A DNA stretch of 64,000 nucleotides from Porticoccus sp002390525 (GCA_943846655.1 OX044352.1:868001-932000); one strand, 5' to 3'. Shown: positions 33,717 through 44,438, counted from the first letter of the stretch. Notes: generated by a model from the sequence alone, not told the origin. Translations and numbers: made by a program.

Positions 33717-36047
33717 ATGAAGCCCTTCCTTCTTTTTTTCTTCTTAGCTATGATCTCTTTTAGCTCTCAAGCAGAGTTCTTTGAAGTTAAAGATATCAGA
33801 ATAGATGGCCTCGAAAGAGTCTCTTCAGCTACAGTTTTTGGATCATTGAGTGTGAGTGTAGGGGATATTATAGATCGCTCCTCAGTTCGTGATCTTACTC
33901 GAGATTTATTTAGACTAGGATTTTTTAATGATATAAAAATTTCTCGTGATGGAGGAATTTTAATTATCTCGGTTATAGAAAGACCAGCAGTAGCAAAATT
34001 GATCATCGAGGGTAATACAGCAATTCCCGAAGAAACCTTGTTCTCTTCTCTGAGAGATAACGGCTTATCTGAAGGGCAGATATTTCGACAATCTGTTTTA
34101 AAAGGTATGAGTCAGGAACTGGAACGGCAATATGTCAAGCAAGGCAGATATGGTGCCGGCGTTGAAATTGAAGTTGAAGAGCTTCCTCAAAATAGAGTTG
34201 CTGTGACAGTCTTAATAGATGAAGGTAAAGTAGCAGCTATATCAGGTATTAATATTGTTGGAAATTTAATTTTCGATGACGCTACATTAAAACCATTATT
34301 CGAATTAAAAGAATCAAACTTATTGTCTTTTATCTCACAAGACGACAAATATAACCGAGAAAAATTAACTGGTGATATAGAAAGAGTTAAATCTTACTAT
34401 TTAAATAGAGGCTACCTAGACTTTTCAGTTGAATCAACCCAGGTAACTATAAGCCCCGATCGGGATTCTGTATTTATAACAATTAATATCGAAGAAGGGA
34501 GTATTCATACTGTATCTGAGATTGTTCTTGCTGGTAATCCCATGATACCCGAAAAAGAGATCAGAAGTCTCATAGTTCAAAAAGAAGGCGAAGATTTTTC
34601 TCAATTCCTTATGACTTTTTCCTCAGAAAAAATTGCTGAGCGACTGGGTAATGATGGTTATACTTTTGCTGAGGTTAAAGGTGTGACAGAAATAAATAAT
34701 GAGGATAAAACAACTAAAATACTCTTTTATATTGATCCAGGTAAAAGAGCCTATGTTAGGCGTATCGAGTTTCGCGGAAATACAAAAACAATGGATGAAG
34801 TTTTACGAAGAGAGATGCGTCAGATTGAAGGAGCTACAGCCTCAACTAAAAAAATCGAATGGTCAAAGAATAGATTACAGAGAACAGGATTTTTTAAAAC
34901 TGTAGAGTCTGAAACTCGACCTGTGCCCGGTGTAAGCGATCAAATCGATGTATTTTATACCGTAGAAGAGCAACCATCAGGAAGTGTTGGAGCAAGTTTT
35001 GGTGTGGCCCAGAGTTATGGGGTTACACTTGGAGCGAGCATAGCAGAACAGAATTTTTTGGGAACTGGCAATAGATTAAAATTGGGATTAAATCAGAGCG
35101 GTTTCCAAACAAATTTAAATTTGCATTACTCGGATCCTTATTTTACTAAAGATGGCATAAATGCTGGTTTTATGGTCTTTGCGAAAAAACAAGACTTTGA
35201 AGAGGGTAACTTGTCAAACTATACGACTGAGAGTATGGGTGCATCTACCACATTTGGTTGGCCAGTATCGGAAATTCAAAGTATTGGCTTTGGTTTGGGT
35301 TTTGAAAAACTCGAATTAGATTCTGGAGGTTATTTCAAGACTAGGCTGATGGAAGAATTTCTCGATGAGGAGGGAGACGATTATCTTATGTTTACTTCCA
35401 ATTTGTCATGGGGTATATCCACACTGAATGGATCCGGAAATGATGCAACAAGAGGTCAGGCTCATAAGATATCAGCAGAGATTTCATTGCCAGTAGGCGA
35501 TCTAAACTATTATAAATTTAATTATGATGGCCAGTTCTTCCACACTTTAAGTGAAAATTTAGTGTTACATCTTCACGCTAACGGAGGATATGGTGACGGG
35601 TACCTGGATACAGATACCTTGCCGTTTTTTAAGAACTTTTATTCAGGAGGAAACGGTTCTGTTCGAGGCTTCAAGCAAAATACATTAGGCCCCAGAGATG
35701 TACCAATAACCCCAGGATATGAAGATGAGGCTGATGCCTTTGGTGGTAATGTAGTCGTGGAAGGAACAGTTGAATTATTATTTCCTATGCCATTTTTAAA
35801 AGATAAAAATCTAGTCCAAATGGCATTATTCTTCGATGCAGGTAATGTTTTTGATACAGATTGCGGAGATGTCTCTGAAGATTTTTGTCAAGAGCCTACT
35901 ATATCTGATTTGAGGTATTCTGTTGGTGTTGGGGGTACATGGAAAAGTGGTTTCGGGCCTATATCTGTTAGTTTTGCATCGCCCTTTAACACAGGAAAAG
36001 AGGACGAAAAAGAAACGTTCCAGTTTAATATGGGAGGAGGATTTTAG
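33717..36047 (+). CDS. bamA: Outer membrane protein assembly factor BamA
   Basis: Essential Omp85 barrel that folds and inserts outer-membrane proteins. The ATG at 33717 starts a clear signal peptide (MKPFLLFFFLAMISFSSQA, cleaved before EFFEVKDI); an upstream GTG at 33702 is less likely, and neither has a good ribosome-binding site. Five POTRA domains run from about residue 20 to 420 of the 776. The barrel follows, with the lid-lock motif VRGF in GGNGSVRGFKQNTLGP and the final strand ending FQFNMGGGF with terminal Phe. Confidence 0.97.
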   Translation: MKPFLLFFFLAMISFSSQAEFFEVKDIRIDGLERVSSATVFGSLSVSVGDIIDRSSVRDLTRDLFRLGFFNDIKISRDGGILIISVIERPAVAKLIIEGNTAIPEETLFSSLRDNGLSEGQIFRQSVLKGMSQELERQYVKQGRYGAGVEIEVEELPQNRVAVTVLIDEGKVAAISGINIVGNLIFDDATLKPLFELKESNLLSFISQDDKYNREKLTGDIERVKSYYLNRGYLDFSVESTQVTISPDRDSVFITINIEEGSIHTVSEIVLAGNPMIPEKEIRSLIVQKEGEDFSQFLMTFSSEKIAERLGNDGYTFAEVKGVTEINNEDKTTKILFYIDPGKRAYVRRIEFRGNTKTMDEVLRREMRQIEGATASTKKIEWSKNRLQRTGFFKTVESETRPVPGVSDQIDVFYTVEEQPSGSVGASFGVAQSYGVTLGASIAEQNFLGTGNRLKLGLNQSGFQTNLNLHYSDPYFTKDGINAGFMVFAKKQDFEEGNLSNYTTESMGASTTFGWPVSEIQSIGFGLGFEKLELDSGGYFKTRLMEEFLDEEGDDYLMFTSNLSWGISTLNGSGNDATRGQAHKISAEISLPVGDLNYYKFNYDGQFFHTLSENLVLHLHANGGYGDGYLDTDTLPFFKNFYSGGNGSVRGFKQNTLGPRDVPITPGYEDEADAFGGNVVVEGTVELLFPMPFLKDKNLVQMALFFDAGNVFDTDCGDVSEDFCQEPTISDLRYSVGVGGTWKSGFGPISVSFASPFNTGKEDEKETFQFNMGGGF

Positions 36048-36108
36048 ATTACAGTAAAGAATTTCATATATAATATTAAATAATTTATTTTATTTTAGGG
36101 AGAAAAAA

Positions 36109-36630
36109 GTGCGTATAAAAAATATTTTAGTAGCTACCTTTATGGTATTAATTTCTGCAAACATAGTTGCGGAGCAAGCACCTATGAAAATAGGTATCGT
36201 AGCTCCAGATGCTGCAGTATTTGGAACTGAATATGCCCAAGCTGAAATCAAAAGAACTGAGACTAATCCCCAATTTACAGCTCTTAAAACTAAATTTGAT
36301 GGACTGCTGGAGGAAATGAAAGAGCTTAATTCAGAAATCGAAAATAAAGGTATGACTTGGTCGGCAGATCAGAACGATGAGGCACAAAAAAAGATGGGGT
36401 ATCTCAGAGACGATATCGAATTGATTCAGAAAAAACTTAAATCTGAACAAAAAGCACTTCAGTCAAGAATAATAAAAGCGACAGAAGAAAAGATTCAGGA
36501 AGCATTACAAGAGCTGATCACTGAAGAAAAATTAACTCTTTTGCTTAGAAAAGAAGCAGCTATTTTTGGAGGAGAGGGTGTCGATTTCACTAATAAGTTA
36601 ACCAATAGACTAAATGAAAAAATGAATTAA
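36109..36630 (+). CDS. skp: Periplasmic chaperone Skp/OmpH
   Basis: Holds unfolded outer-membrane proteins in the periplasm before delivery to BAM. The 173-aa product starts with a GTG at 36109 preceded by GGGAG. It has a signal peptide (to about residue 21, ANIVA-EQ), the short beta segment MKIGIVAPD, then two long charged helices (about 55-150) that form the coiled-coil tentacle of the trimer. Sequence is divergent, as is normal for Skp; the bamA-skp-lpxD position makes the call firm. Confidence 0.9.
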   Translation: MRIKNILVATFMVLISANIVAEQAPMKIGIVAPDAAVFGTEYAQAEIKRTETNPQFTALKTKFDGLLEEMKELNSEIENKGMTWSADQNDEAQKKMGYLRDDIELIQKKLKSEQKALQSRIIKATEEKIQEALQELITEEKLTLLLRKEAAIFGGEGVDFTNKLTNRLNEKMN

Positions 36631-36669
36631 TTTTTTTTATAGGTATGGGAAATATGCTGAATAAAAATA

Positions 36670-37683
36670 ATGCCTAGTTATTCTTTAGACTTCATAGCTA
36701 AACACATCGGTGCAGAGCTCATGGGTAACTGTGAGCAAACAGTTGAAGGCTTAAATACTATACAAGATGCAACTGCTAAGGATGTAACATTTTTGGCAAA
36801 TGTATCCTATAACAGGTTTTTATCAACCACCGATGCAGCTGCAGTTATCGTAGATAAAATGGATTTATCAGATTGCTCTGGTAATTTTCTTGTTGTGGAT
36901 AACCCTTATTTGGCTTATGCATTGGTATCTGAGCTCTTTGCCTCTGGTTCGAAGTCTGAATTAGGTATACACAAAACTGCTGTTATATCAGCTGGCGTAA
37001 AAGTTTCTAAGACTGCCTCTATTGGGGCAAATGTTGTTCTTGGCAAGAATGTCATAATTGGAGAAAAATCTATAATTGGTCCTAATTCATCCATAGGAGA
37101 TGGGTCAATAATAGGCGATAATTGTAAGATTTTTTCAAATGTATCGATTTATCATGGAGTAACCATTGGTAATAGCGTGACAATACATAGTTGTTCCGTG
37201 ATTGGAGGGGATGGCTTTGGCTTTGCTCATGACTCAAGACACTGGGTAAAAATTCATCAGCTTGGTGGAGTAATTATCGGCAATAGAGTTGAAATTGGTT
37301 CATGTACCACGATTGATAGAGGTGCATTAAGTGATACCGTTATCGAGGATGGTGTGATCCTCGATAACCACATACAAATAGCCCATAATGTACATATTGG
37401 TGAAAATACTGCTATTGCTGGCTGTTCTGGCATATCAGGAAGTACAGAAATTGGAAAAAATTGTATTTTTGCTGGACAAACAGGAATTGTTGGACATTTA
37501 AAAATTTGTGATGGTGTAACTACGACTGGCGGTACAATTATTACAAAATCAATATCTGAATCTGGCTCTTATTCATCTGGTACACCATTAAGCTTGACAG
37601 AAAAGTGGAAAAAAAATGCGGTCCGCTTCACACAGCTAAATGATTTAGTTCAACGTCTCAAGAGGCTTGAAAAAAAGGTATAA
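36670..37683 (+). CDS. lpxD: UDP-3-O-(3-hydroxyacyl)glucosamine N-acyltransferase
   Basis: Third step of lipid A synthesis, adding the N-linked hydroxyacyl chain. The 337-aa protein has the uridine-binding N-terminal domain (about 1-100, with DVTFLANVSYNRFL), the left-handed beta-helix of hexapeptide repeats (about 105-300), and the catalytic-histidine stretch LDNHIQIAHNVHIGE. A C-terminal helix (to 337) completes the trimer. Confidence 0.97.
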   Translation: MPSYSLDFIAKHIGAELMGNCEQTVEGLNTIQDATAKDVTFLANVSYNRFLSTTDAAAVIVDKMDLSDCSGNFLVVDNPYLAYALVSELFASGSKSELGIHKTAVISAGVKVSKTASIGANVVLGKNVIIGEKSIIGPNSSIGDGSIIGDNCKIFSNVSIYHGVTIGNSVTIHSCSVIGGDGFGFAHDSRHWVKIHQLGGVIIGNRVEIGSCTTIDRGALSDTVIEDGVILDNHIQIAHNVHIGENTAIAGCSGISGSTEIGKNCIFAGQTGIVGHLKICDGVTTTGGTIITKSISESGSYSSGTPLSLTEKWKKNAVRFTQLNDLVQRLKRLEKKV

Positions 37684-37724
37684 TTTTCACATTTTAAAAT
37701 TATGAAGTTTCTAGAGATAATGCA

Positions 37725-38159
37725 ATGGATATAAACGATATAAAAAAACGCCTTCCACAAAGATATCCCTTTCTTTTAGTTGATAGGGTTGTCGAAATGG
37801 ATTTAGGCAAGAGAATCCTGGCCTATAAAAACATTACAGCTAATGAAGAGGTTTTTAATGGACATTTTCCAAATACACCTATCTTTCCTGGTGTAATGAT
37901 TATTGAGGCTATGGCTCAAGCCGCAGGTGTTCTTGGATTCGTAACTGCAGATAAATATGCAGATGATAACGTCTTATATTTATTTGCAGGAGTTGACGGC
38001 GTTCGTTTTAAGCGACAGGTAATCCCCGGAGACAAACTGATGCTAGAGGCAAAAGTCGATTCAGTAAAAAGAACGATTTGGCGCTTCAAATGTAAAGCTA
38101 CAGTAGATGACGAGCTTGCTTGTGAAGCCACTATACTTTGCGCATTAAAAACGGTTTAA
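37725..38159 (+). CDS. fabZ: 3-hydroxyacyl-ACP dehydratase FabZ
   Basis: Dehydrates 3-hydroxyacyl-ACP in fatty acid elongation and competes with LpxA/LpxD for hydroxyacyl-ACP. The 144-aa hot-dog-fold protein starts with IKKRLPQRYPFLLVDRV and has the catalytic histidine in NGHFPNTPIFPGVMIIEAMAQ with the catalytic Glu in the same helix. Followed 4 nt later by lpxA. Confidence 0.98.
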   Translation: MDINDIKKRLPQRYPFLLVDRVVEMDLGKRILAYKNITANEEVFNGHFPNTPIFPGVMIIEAMAQAAGVLGFVTADKYADDNVLYLFAGVDGVRFKRQVIPGDKLMLEAKVDSVKRTIWRFKCKATVDDELACEATILCALKTV

Positions 38160-38163
38160 AAAA

Positions 38164-38940
38164 ATGTCTCTAATACACAAAACAGCAATTATTGACCCAA
38201 CAGCAGAGTTAGATGAAGGCGTAGAAATTGGTCCATGGACATCCATAGGTCCAGACGTCAAGATTGGCACTGGAACAATTATCCACTCACATGTTTTAGT
38301 TAAGGGCCCTACAACTATTGGTAAAAATAACCGTATTTTTCAATTTTCTTCAATCGGTGAAGATACACCAGATTTAAAATATGATGGAGAGCCAACTCAA
38401 TTAGTAATTGGAGATAACAATACTATTCGTGAGGGTGTCACAATACACAGAGGAACTATTCAAGATAGAGGTATAACAACTATTGGAAATAATAATCTGA
38501 TGATGGCATATGTTCATATAGGTCACGACTCAACAGTTGGCAGTAACTGTATTTTGGTCAATAACGCATCTCTATCTGGTCACGTTAACGTCGGTGATTG
38601 GGCGATATTGTCAGGGTACGTTTTAGTCCATCAGTTTGTCTCTATTGGGCCGCACACTTTGATTGGTCCTGCTGCATTCCTTCCACAAGACGTTCCAGCG
38701 TATGTAACTGCATTTGGTTCTCCAGCTGCACCAAAAACCGTTAATACAGTCGGACTTAAGCGTCGCGGATTTAACAAAGATGCAATATTGGCCATCAAGC
38801 AAGCCTATAAGATTTTATATAGACAGGGACTTTCCTTAGATGATGCTCTAACCAAGCTTAATGAGTTGGCATTACAACAACCGGAAGTTCAGCTGATGCT
38901 CGATTCTGTGAAAGCTTCATCTCGCGGAATAATACGTTAA
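38164..38940 (+). CDS. lpxA: UDP-N-acetylglucosamine O-acyltransferase
   Basis: First step of lipid A synthesis. The 258-aa trimeric hexapeptide-repeat protein shows IHKTAIIDPTAELDEGVEIG, the catalytic-histidine region MMAYVHIGHDSTVGSN, and the C-terminal helical part with GLKRRGFNKDAILAIKQAYK. Coils without gaps run from about residue 10 to 185. Stop is 3 nt before the lpxB start. Confidence 0.98.
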   Translation: MSLIHKTAIIDPTAELDEGVEIGPWTSIGPDVKIGTGTIIHSHVLVKGPTTIGKNNRIFQFSSIGEDTPDLKYDGEPTQLVIGDNNTIREGVTIHRGTIQDRGITTIGNNNLMMAYVHIGHDSTVGSNCILVNNASLSGHVNVGDWAILSGYVLVHQFVSIGPHTLIGPAAFLPQDVPAYVTAFGSPAAPKTVNTVGLKRRGFNKDAILAIKQAYKILYRQGLSLDDALTKLNELALQQPEVQLMLDSVKASSRGIIR

Positions 38941-38943
38941 GTC

Positions 38944-40086
38944 ATGGTTGATTCCTACAGAATAGGAATTGTTGCAGGAGAGCTATCCGGTGACCAGTTA
39001 GGGGCTGGATTGATTCGCTCATTGAAATTGCATTACCCCGACGCAATATACGAGGGTATAGGTGGCTCGAAAATGATAAATGAGGGATTTTCATCCCTAT
39101 TTCCTATAGAAAGGCTCTCTGTGATGGGGTTTTTCGAGCCCTTAAAAAGGTTGCCTGAACTGTTTCGAATTCGTAAAAATCTATTTAAACACTTCTGTGA
39201 TAGTGAATTTGATCTTGTGATTGGAATTGATTCTCCAGATTTTAATCTTGGCTTAGAAAAAAAACTACACGCTAAAGGAATTAAGACTGCGCATTATGTA
39301 AGTCCTTCAGTATGGGCATGGAGACAGAGTCGTATAAAAAAAATCCAGAGCTCCGTTGATCTAATGATTACTCTTTTCCCTTTTGAAGAGGATTTCTATA
39401 AAAAAAATAGTATTCCAGTAGTGTGTGTTGGTCATCCTTTAGCTGAAGATCTAGCAGTTCAATTAGATACTAATAAGGCTCGCCAAGAGCTTTGTTTGGC
39501 TGATAATCCTGTGCTTGTAGTTATGCCGGGTAGCAGGGCTTCAGAGATAAAAAAATTAGGTAAATTATTTATAGATGTAGCCGCCTATTGTAAAAAAAGA
39601 ATTACTAAACTTCAGATAATTATTCCAGCTGCTTCGCCAGAAAGAAAATATGAAATAGAAGATATTTTACAAAATTATCCTTCTTTGAAAGCAAAAGTTC
39701 TAGACGGACAATCACTTTTAGCAATGTCAGCTGCAGACGTAGTGTTGGTCTCATCTGGAACGGCAACTTTAGAGGCTATGCTGTTAAAAAAACCAATGGT
39801 TGTAAGCTACCGCCTAGGAGCGCTGACTTTTGCATTAATTTCTAAAATTATAAAAATAAAATATGCTGCATTGCCTAATCTTCTTGCTAATGAGTTATTG
39901 GTTCCAGAGTATTTAGAAAAAGATGCCACGCTAGATAATATTTCATCAGGAATAATGAATTTTTTTGATAATCCAGTTGATAGAAAAAAATTAGAGGAAC
40001 ACTTCGAGGCTCTTCATGAAACCTTAAAGTGTGGAGGAAGTGAAACTGCAGCAAAAGCACTTGTTAAGCTTTTGAGTAAAAAATGA
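38944..40086 (+). CDS. lpxB: Lipid A disaccharide synthase
   Basis: GT-B-fold glycosyltransferase joining UDP-diacylglucosamine and lipid X. The 380-aa protein has GELSGDQLGAGLIRSL near the start, GIDSPDFNLGL, HYVSPSVWAWRQSRI, and the donor-site VMPGSRASEIKKL and VSSGTATLEAMLLKKPMVVSYR. Membrane-associated at the inner leaflet. 13 nt before rnhB. Confidence 0.97.
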   Translation: MVDSYRIGIVAGELSGDQLGAGLIRSLKLHYPDAIYEGIGGSKMINEGFSSLFPIERLSVMGFFEPLKRLPELFRIRKNLFKHFCDSEFDLVIGIDSPDFNLGLEKKLHAKGIKTAHYVSPSVWAWRQSRIKKIQSSVDLMITLFPFEEDFYKKNSIPVVCVGHPLAEDLAVQLDTNKARQELCLADNPVLVVMPGSRASEIKKLGKLFIDVAAYCKKRITKLQIIIPAASPERKYEIEDILQNYPSLKAKVLDGQSLLAMSAADVVLVSSGTATLEAMLLKKPMVVSYRLGALTFALISKIIKIKYAALPNLLANELLVPEYLEKDATLDNISSGIMNFFDNPVDRKKLEEHFEALHETLKCGGSETAAKALVKLLSKK

Positions 40087-40099
40087 GTACAAATCACAA

Positions 40100-40684
40100 A
40101 TGATATATGATGACCTAATTTTAGCTGGCGTAGATGAGGTTGGAAGAGGATCTTTAGCTGGAGATGTTATTGCAGCCGCAGTTATTCTCTGCCCTAAAAA
40201 TAAAATACCTGGTCTTATTGATTCAAAGAAACTTTCTGAGAAAAACCGTCAAAAATTTGATGTTCAAATTAAACATAAATCTTTGTGTTGGAGTATAGCA
40301 AGAGCTAATACACAAGAAATTGAAACATATAATATATTAGAGGCCACTATGTTGGCCATGAAGCGCGCTATCCAAGGTCTTTCTCTATCACCAGAATATA
40401 TAATAGTTGATGGTAACCGTTTACCAAGTTGGCCATATCCCTCAGAAGCATTAGTCAGGGGAGATTCAATAGCCCCTTGCGTATCCGCAGCATCCATTAT
40501 TGCAAAAGTCTTTAGAGATAAAGAAATGAGAGATTTAGATAAAATATATCCTGGATATGGTTTTTCTAGTCATAAAGGTTATGGAACAAAGAAACACATA
40601 GATGCCATAAAGCATCTAGCGCCAACCCCTATCCACAGAAGAACCTTTGAACCTATAAAGAGTATGATAACTAGAACACCTTAA
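40100..40684 (+). CDS. rnhB: Ribonuclease HII
   Basis: Removes ribonucleotides and RNA-DNA hybrids from DNA. The 194-aa product has the catalytic motif GVDEVGRGSLAGDV (Asp and Glu), DSKKLSEKNRQ, IVDGNRLP and the later aspartate motif ASIIAKVFRDKEM, with the C-terminal GYGFSSHKGYGTKKH. Last gene of the lpxD-rnhB run; dnaE follows after 135 nt. Confidence 0.97.
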   Translation: MIYDDLILAGVDEVGRGSLAGDVIAAAVILCPKNKIPGLIDSKKLSEKNRQKFDVQIKHKSLCWSIARANTQEIETYNILEATMLAMKRAIQGLSLSPEYIIVDGNRLPSWPYPSEALVRGDSIAPCVSAASIIAKVFRDKEMRDLDKIYPGYGFSSHKGYGTKKHIDAIKHLAPTPIHRRTFEPIKSMITRTP

Positions 40685-40819
40685 AAGTTTCAATTTATTA
40701 TATAATCTTGTGAGCACGTACTAAACAAATAATAATTACGATAAACTTGTAATTATAATTTATATATTTAATCCGTCCTAGCGCAAGAAATTAGAATGTT
40801 TTTTTGGATTTAATTATTT

Positions 40820-43800
40820 ATGCCCCAACCTTCTTTTGTTCACCTTCGGCTTCACAGTGAGTATTCATTAATTGATGGCCTCATCTCTATAGATTCACTT
40901 GTTCACAGAGTGGCTGAACTGGGCATGCCGGCTGTTGCCCTTACCGATATAACCAATTTCTTTGGGTTGATTAAGTTTTATAAAGCTGCCCATCTATCAG
41001 GCGTAAAGCCTATATTTGGTGCAGATTTATGTATTCGTAGCACTATTGACGGTATACCACCATATCATATGACGTTTCTTGTAATGAATATGATAGGTTA
41101 TCGAAATCTTACGAAACTGATATCTCGTGCTTATCAAGAGGGCCAAAGTCACGGTATTCCTATGATTAGTAGTGGTTGGATTAAGGATGCATCGGAGGGC
41201 CTTATTGTACTTAGTGGCCGTCAAAGTGATATTGGTCAAGCAATACTTGCGGGGAATAATCTTCAGGCCGAAAAATTTTTGCTGAGCTGGATTGGGGTAT
41301 TTACCGATAGATTTTATTTGGAGCTAACTAGAACTAGAAGGATAGGCGAAGAAGATTTTATTCATTCCGCTATTGGGTTGTCACAAAAATTTAACTGCCC
41401 CGTTGTAGCCACAAATGACGTTAGATTTTTAAAATCTGATGATTTTGAAGCTCATGAATCACGAGTTTGCATTGGTTTAGGGTGTGTTCTAGACGACTCT
41501 AGGCGAGCCAAGACATATAGTGAAGAGCAATATCTTCGTTCAGAAGATGAAATGATCGAACTTTTTAACGACATACCAGAGGCTCTTGAAAATACGCTAG
41601 AAATTGCCTACCGATGTAACCTAGTGCTCAAATTAGGCGAAACTTTTTTGCCAGATTATCCTATTCCTGAAGGCTTAACCAAAGATAATTTTTTTAAAAA
41701 ATTATCTATTGAAGGCCTTGAAGATAGACTTTCAAAGATTTCTATAGTCTCAAAAAAAGACCCCAAAGAAGATAGAAAAAAATATTTTGATCGTCTTGAT
41801 TTTGAGCTTCAAGTTGTAATAAAAATGGGCTACCAAGGCTATTTTTTAATAGTAATGGATTTCATCAGATGGGCTAAGGAGAATGGAATACCTGTGGGCC
41901 CCGGACGAGGTTCCGGAGCAGGCTCATTGATTGCTTATGCGCTTGGAATTACAGACTTAGACCCTCTTGAATACGGTTTACTGTTTGAACGATTCTTAAA
42001 TCCTGAGCGAGTATCAATGCCTGACTTTGATATAGATTTTTGTATGGATAACAGGGATAGGGTTATTTCATATGTAGCAGGTAGATATGGTCGTGATGCA
42101 GTTTCTCAAATAATTACTTTTGGAAAAATGGCAGCTAAAGCGGTAGTAAGAGATGTGGCCAGAGTGCAGGGTAAACCTTATGGTTTAGCAGATAGGTTAT
42201 CAAAAATGATCCCAGCAGATATTGGAATGACTCTAAAAAAGGCAGTTGAAGAGCAGGATATTTTGAGAGATTTTTTATCTGAAAATGATGAAGCACAAGA
42301 AATTTGGGATATGGCAGTTCAGCTTGAAGGTATTACACGAAATGCAGGCAAGCATGCAGGGGGAGTTGTTATTGCACCGACAAAGCTCACAGATTTTTCT
42401 CCATTATACTGTGACGAGACAGGAGAGGGTCTCGTCACTCAATTTGATAAAGACGATGTAGAAAGTGCAGGGTTGATCAAGTTCGATTTTTTAGGACTAA
42501 GAACACTAACAATTATAGATTGTGCAGTCAGAATGGTGAATAAGCGCTTTCATGATTCTTCAGACAAAATATTAATGATAAATGACATCCCATTAGATGA
42601 CCCTTTAGCGTTTGAACTCATTCAGCAAGGAGAGACGACTGCTGTATTTCAATTAGAATCACAAGGCATGAAAGATTTAATGAAGCGTGTAAAACCTAAT
42701 TCATTTGAGGATATCATTGCGCTTGTAGCCCTCTATAGGCCAGGCCCATTGGAGTCCGGAATGGTTGACGATTTCGTTAATCGTAAACATGGTAGATCAA
42801 GAGTGGCCTATCCTGATGAAAAATTTCAGCATCAGAGCCTAAAGCCAATTTTAGAGCCCACTTACGGAGTTATAGTTTATCAAGAGCAGGTGATGCAAAT
42901 TGCCCAAATTCTTGCAGGGTACTCTTTGGGAGAGGCAGATTTACTTCGTCGTGCTATGGGGAAAAAGAAGCCAGAGGAGATGGCTAAACAACGAGAAATT
43001 TTTGAAGAAGGCGCTAAAAAACAAGGGATTGATCCTAACCTCGCTATAAAAATATTTGATCTAGTGGAAAAATTTGCTGGATATGGATTCAATAAATCCC
43101 ATTCTGCTGCATATGCACTTTTGGCCTATCAAACAGCCTACCTTAAATCACATTATCTGCCTGAATTTATGGCAGCAGTCTTATCTGCTGATATGCAGAA
43201 TACAGATAAAGTGGTCAGATTGGTTCAAGAGTGTAATCATAGAAAAGTAAAATTGTTATCACCAGATATAAATCATAGCTATTTTATTTTTACCGTTTCT
43301 GGTAAAGGTGAGATAATTTACGGCCTCGGTGCAATTAAAGGTTTGGGGGAAGGGCCAGTTGAGAGTATTATCGCTGCAAGAGAAAAAGGTGGAAATTTTG
43401 TTGATTTATTTGATTTTTGCTCAAGAGTTGATGCTAAAAAGATTAACAAACGAACACTTGAAGCATTAATAAGATCCGGTGCAATGGATAGTATAGGCCC
43501 CGCTGGTGAGCCCGGTTATCAGCGAACAGTTATGTTGTCAGCTATGAGTGAAGCTGTCAAGACAGCAGAACAGCATGCTCGAAATGAAACTATCGGTATA
43601 ACTGATTTATTTGGGGAAAAGCCAAATGACCCAGCCATAGAATGCAAATATAAAAAATTTAATCACATCTCCTCAGAGACCTCCAAGGAAAGATTAAGCG
43701 GAGAAAGAGATACTTTAGGTCTGTATCTATCAGGGCATCCAGTCGATGAGTATAGCGACGAGCTAGCTTGCTATATTAAAAGAAAAATATTTGAACTTAA

Positions 43801-44317
43801 GGCAGAGAGAACGCCACAAACTGTGGCAGGTTTAGTAATGGATATAAAGATGGTGAGAACTCGTAGTGGTGATAATATGGCAATAATATCACTAGATGAT
43901 AAAAGTGCTCAAATTGATGTGGCAGTTTTTTCTGAAACTTTTAAAGAAGCTAGAGAAAAAATAGTTAAAGATGAATTTTTAGTCATTGAGGGGCAAATTA
44001 CCTCAGATAATTATACTGATGGCGTGAAGATGAGGGCAGATAAAATTTATACTTTGTATGAGACTAGATCAAAATATTTGAAGGCTATTGTAATAGATAT
44101 GAGTAAAGAAGATCTAAAAGATTTCTCTGTTGATGAAATTTCCAGAATCATGCAAGATTATTGCGATGGAAAATGTCCAGTCAGGATAAGTTATAATAAT
44201 AGGGATGCTTTGTGCGAAATAGCTCTAGGTGACAAATGGCTTGTTTCCCCTAAAGATGAGCTGCTTCAGAAGTTAAAAAATAAAGTTGGAAATGATATGG
44301 TGCACTTGAGATTCTAA
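40820..44317 (+). CDS. dnaE: DNA polymerase III alpha subunit
   Basis: Replicative polymerase catalytic subunit. The 1165-aa protein is full length. It has a PHP domain starting RLHSEYSLIDGLISID (about 7-22), the catalytic aspartates in MPDFDIDFCMDNR (about 400), EGITRNAGKHAGGVVIAP, and QFDKDDVESAGLIKFDFLGL with the third aspartate. A helix-hairpin-helix region (GFNKSHSAAYALLAYQTAYLK and nearby) and an OB domain (about 995-1070, TVAGLVMDIK) come last. Classical DnaE1 family, not DnaE2. Confidence 0.98.
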   Translation: MPQPSFVHLRLHSEYSLIDGLISIDSLVHRVAELGMPAVALTDITNFFGLIKFYKAAHLSGVKPIFGADLCIRSTIDGIPPYHMTFLVMNMIGYRNLTKLISRAYQEGQSHGIPMISSGWIKDASEGLIVLSGRQSDIGQAILAGNNLQAEKFLLSWIGVFTDRFYLELTRTRRIGEEDFIHSAIGLSQKFNCPVVATNDVRFLKSDDFEAHESRVCIGLGCVLDDSRRAKTYSEEQYLRSEDEMIELFNDIPEALENTLEIAYRCNLVLKLGETFLPDYPIPEGLTKDNFFKKLSIEGLEDRLSKISIVSKKDPKEDRKKYFDRLDFELQVVIKMGYQGYFLIVMDFIRWAKENGIPVGPGRGSGAGSLIAYALGITDLDPLEYGLLFERFLNPERVSMPDFDIDFCMDNRDRVISYVAGRYGRDAVSQIITFGKMAAKAVVRDVARVQGKPYGLADRLSKMIPADIGMTLKKAVEEQDILRDFLSENDEAQEIWDMAVQLEGITRNAGKHAGGVVIAPTKLTDFSPLYCDETGEGLVTQFDKDDVESAGLIKFDFLGLRTLTIIDCAVRMVNKRFHDSSDKILMINDIPLDDPLAFELIQQGETTAVFQLESQGMKDLMKRVKPNSFEDIIALVALYRPGPLESGMVDDFVNRKHGRSRVAYPDEKFQHQSLKPILEPTYGVIVYQEQVMQIAQILAGYSLGEADLLRRAMGKKKPEEMAKQREIFEEGAKKQGIDPNLAIKIFDLVEKFAGYGFNKSHSAAYALLAYQTAYLKSHYLPEFMAAVLSADMQNTDKVVRLVQECNHRKVKLLSPDINHSYFIFTVSGKGEIIYGLGAIKGLGEGPVESIIAAREKGGNFVDLFDFCSRVDAKKINKRTLEALIRSGAMDSIGPAGEPGYQRTVMLSAMSEAVKTAEQHARNETIGITDLFGEKPNDPAIECKYKKFNHISSETSKERLSGERDTLGLYLSGHPVDEYSDELACYIKRKIFELKAERTPQTVAGLVMDIKMVRTRSGDNMAIISLDDKSAQIDVAVFSETFKEAREKIVKDEFLVIEGQITSDNYTDGVKMRADKIYTLYETRSKYLKAIVIDMSKEDLKDFSVDEISRIMQDYCDGKCPVRISYNNRDALCEIALGDKWLVSPKDELLQKLKNKVGNDMVHLRF

Positions 44318-44438
44318 CGAATTAAAAATTAGAAAATTAAAAAAAATAAATTTATGCTTTTTTAAAAAGACCATATTTCTCTGCCAAAATATACTAGGTT
44401 ATAATTGGTGACATGATTATTATAGGTAGCAATTTCAT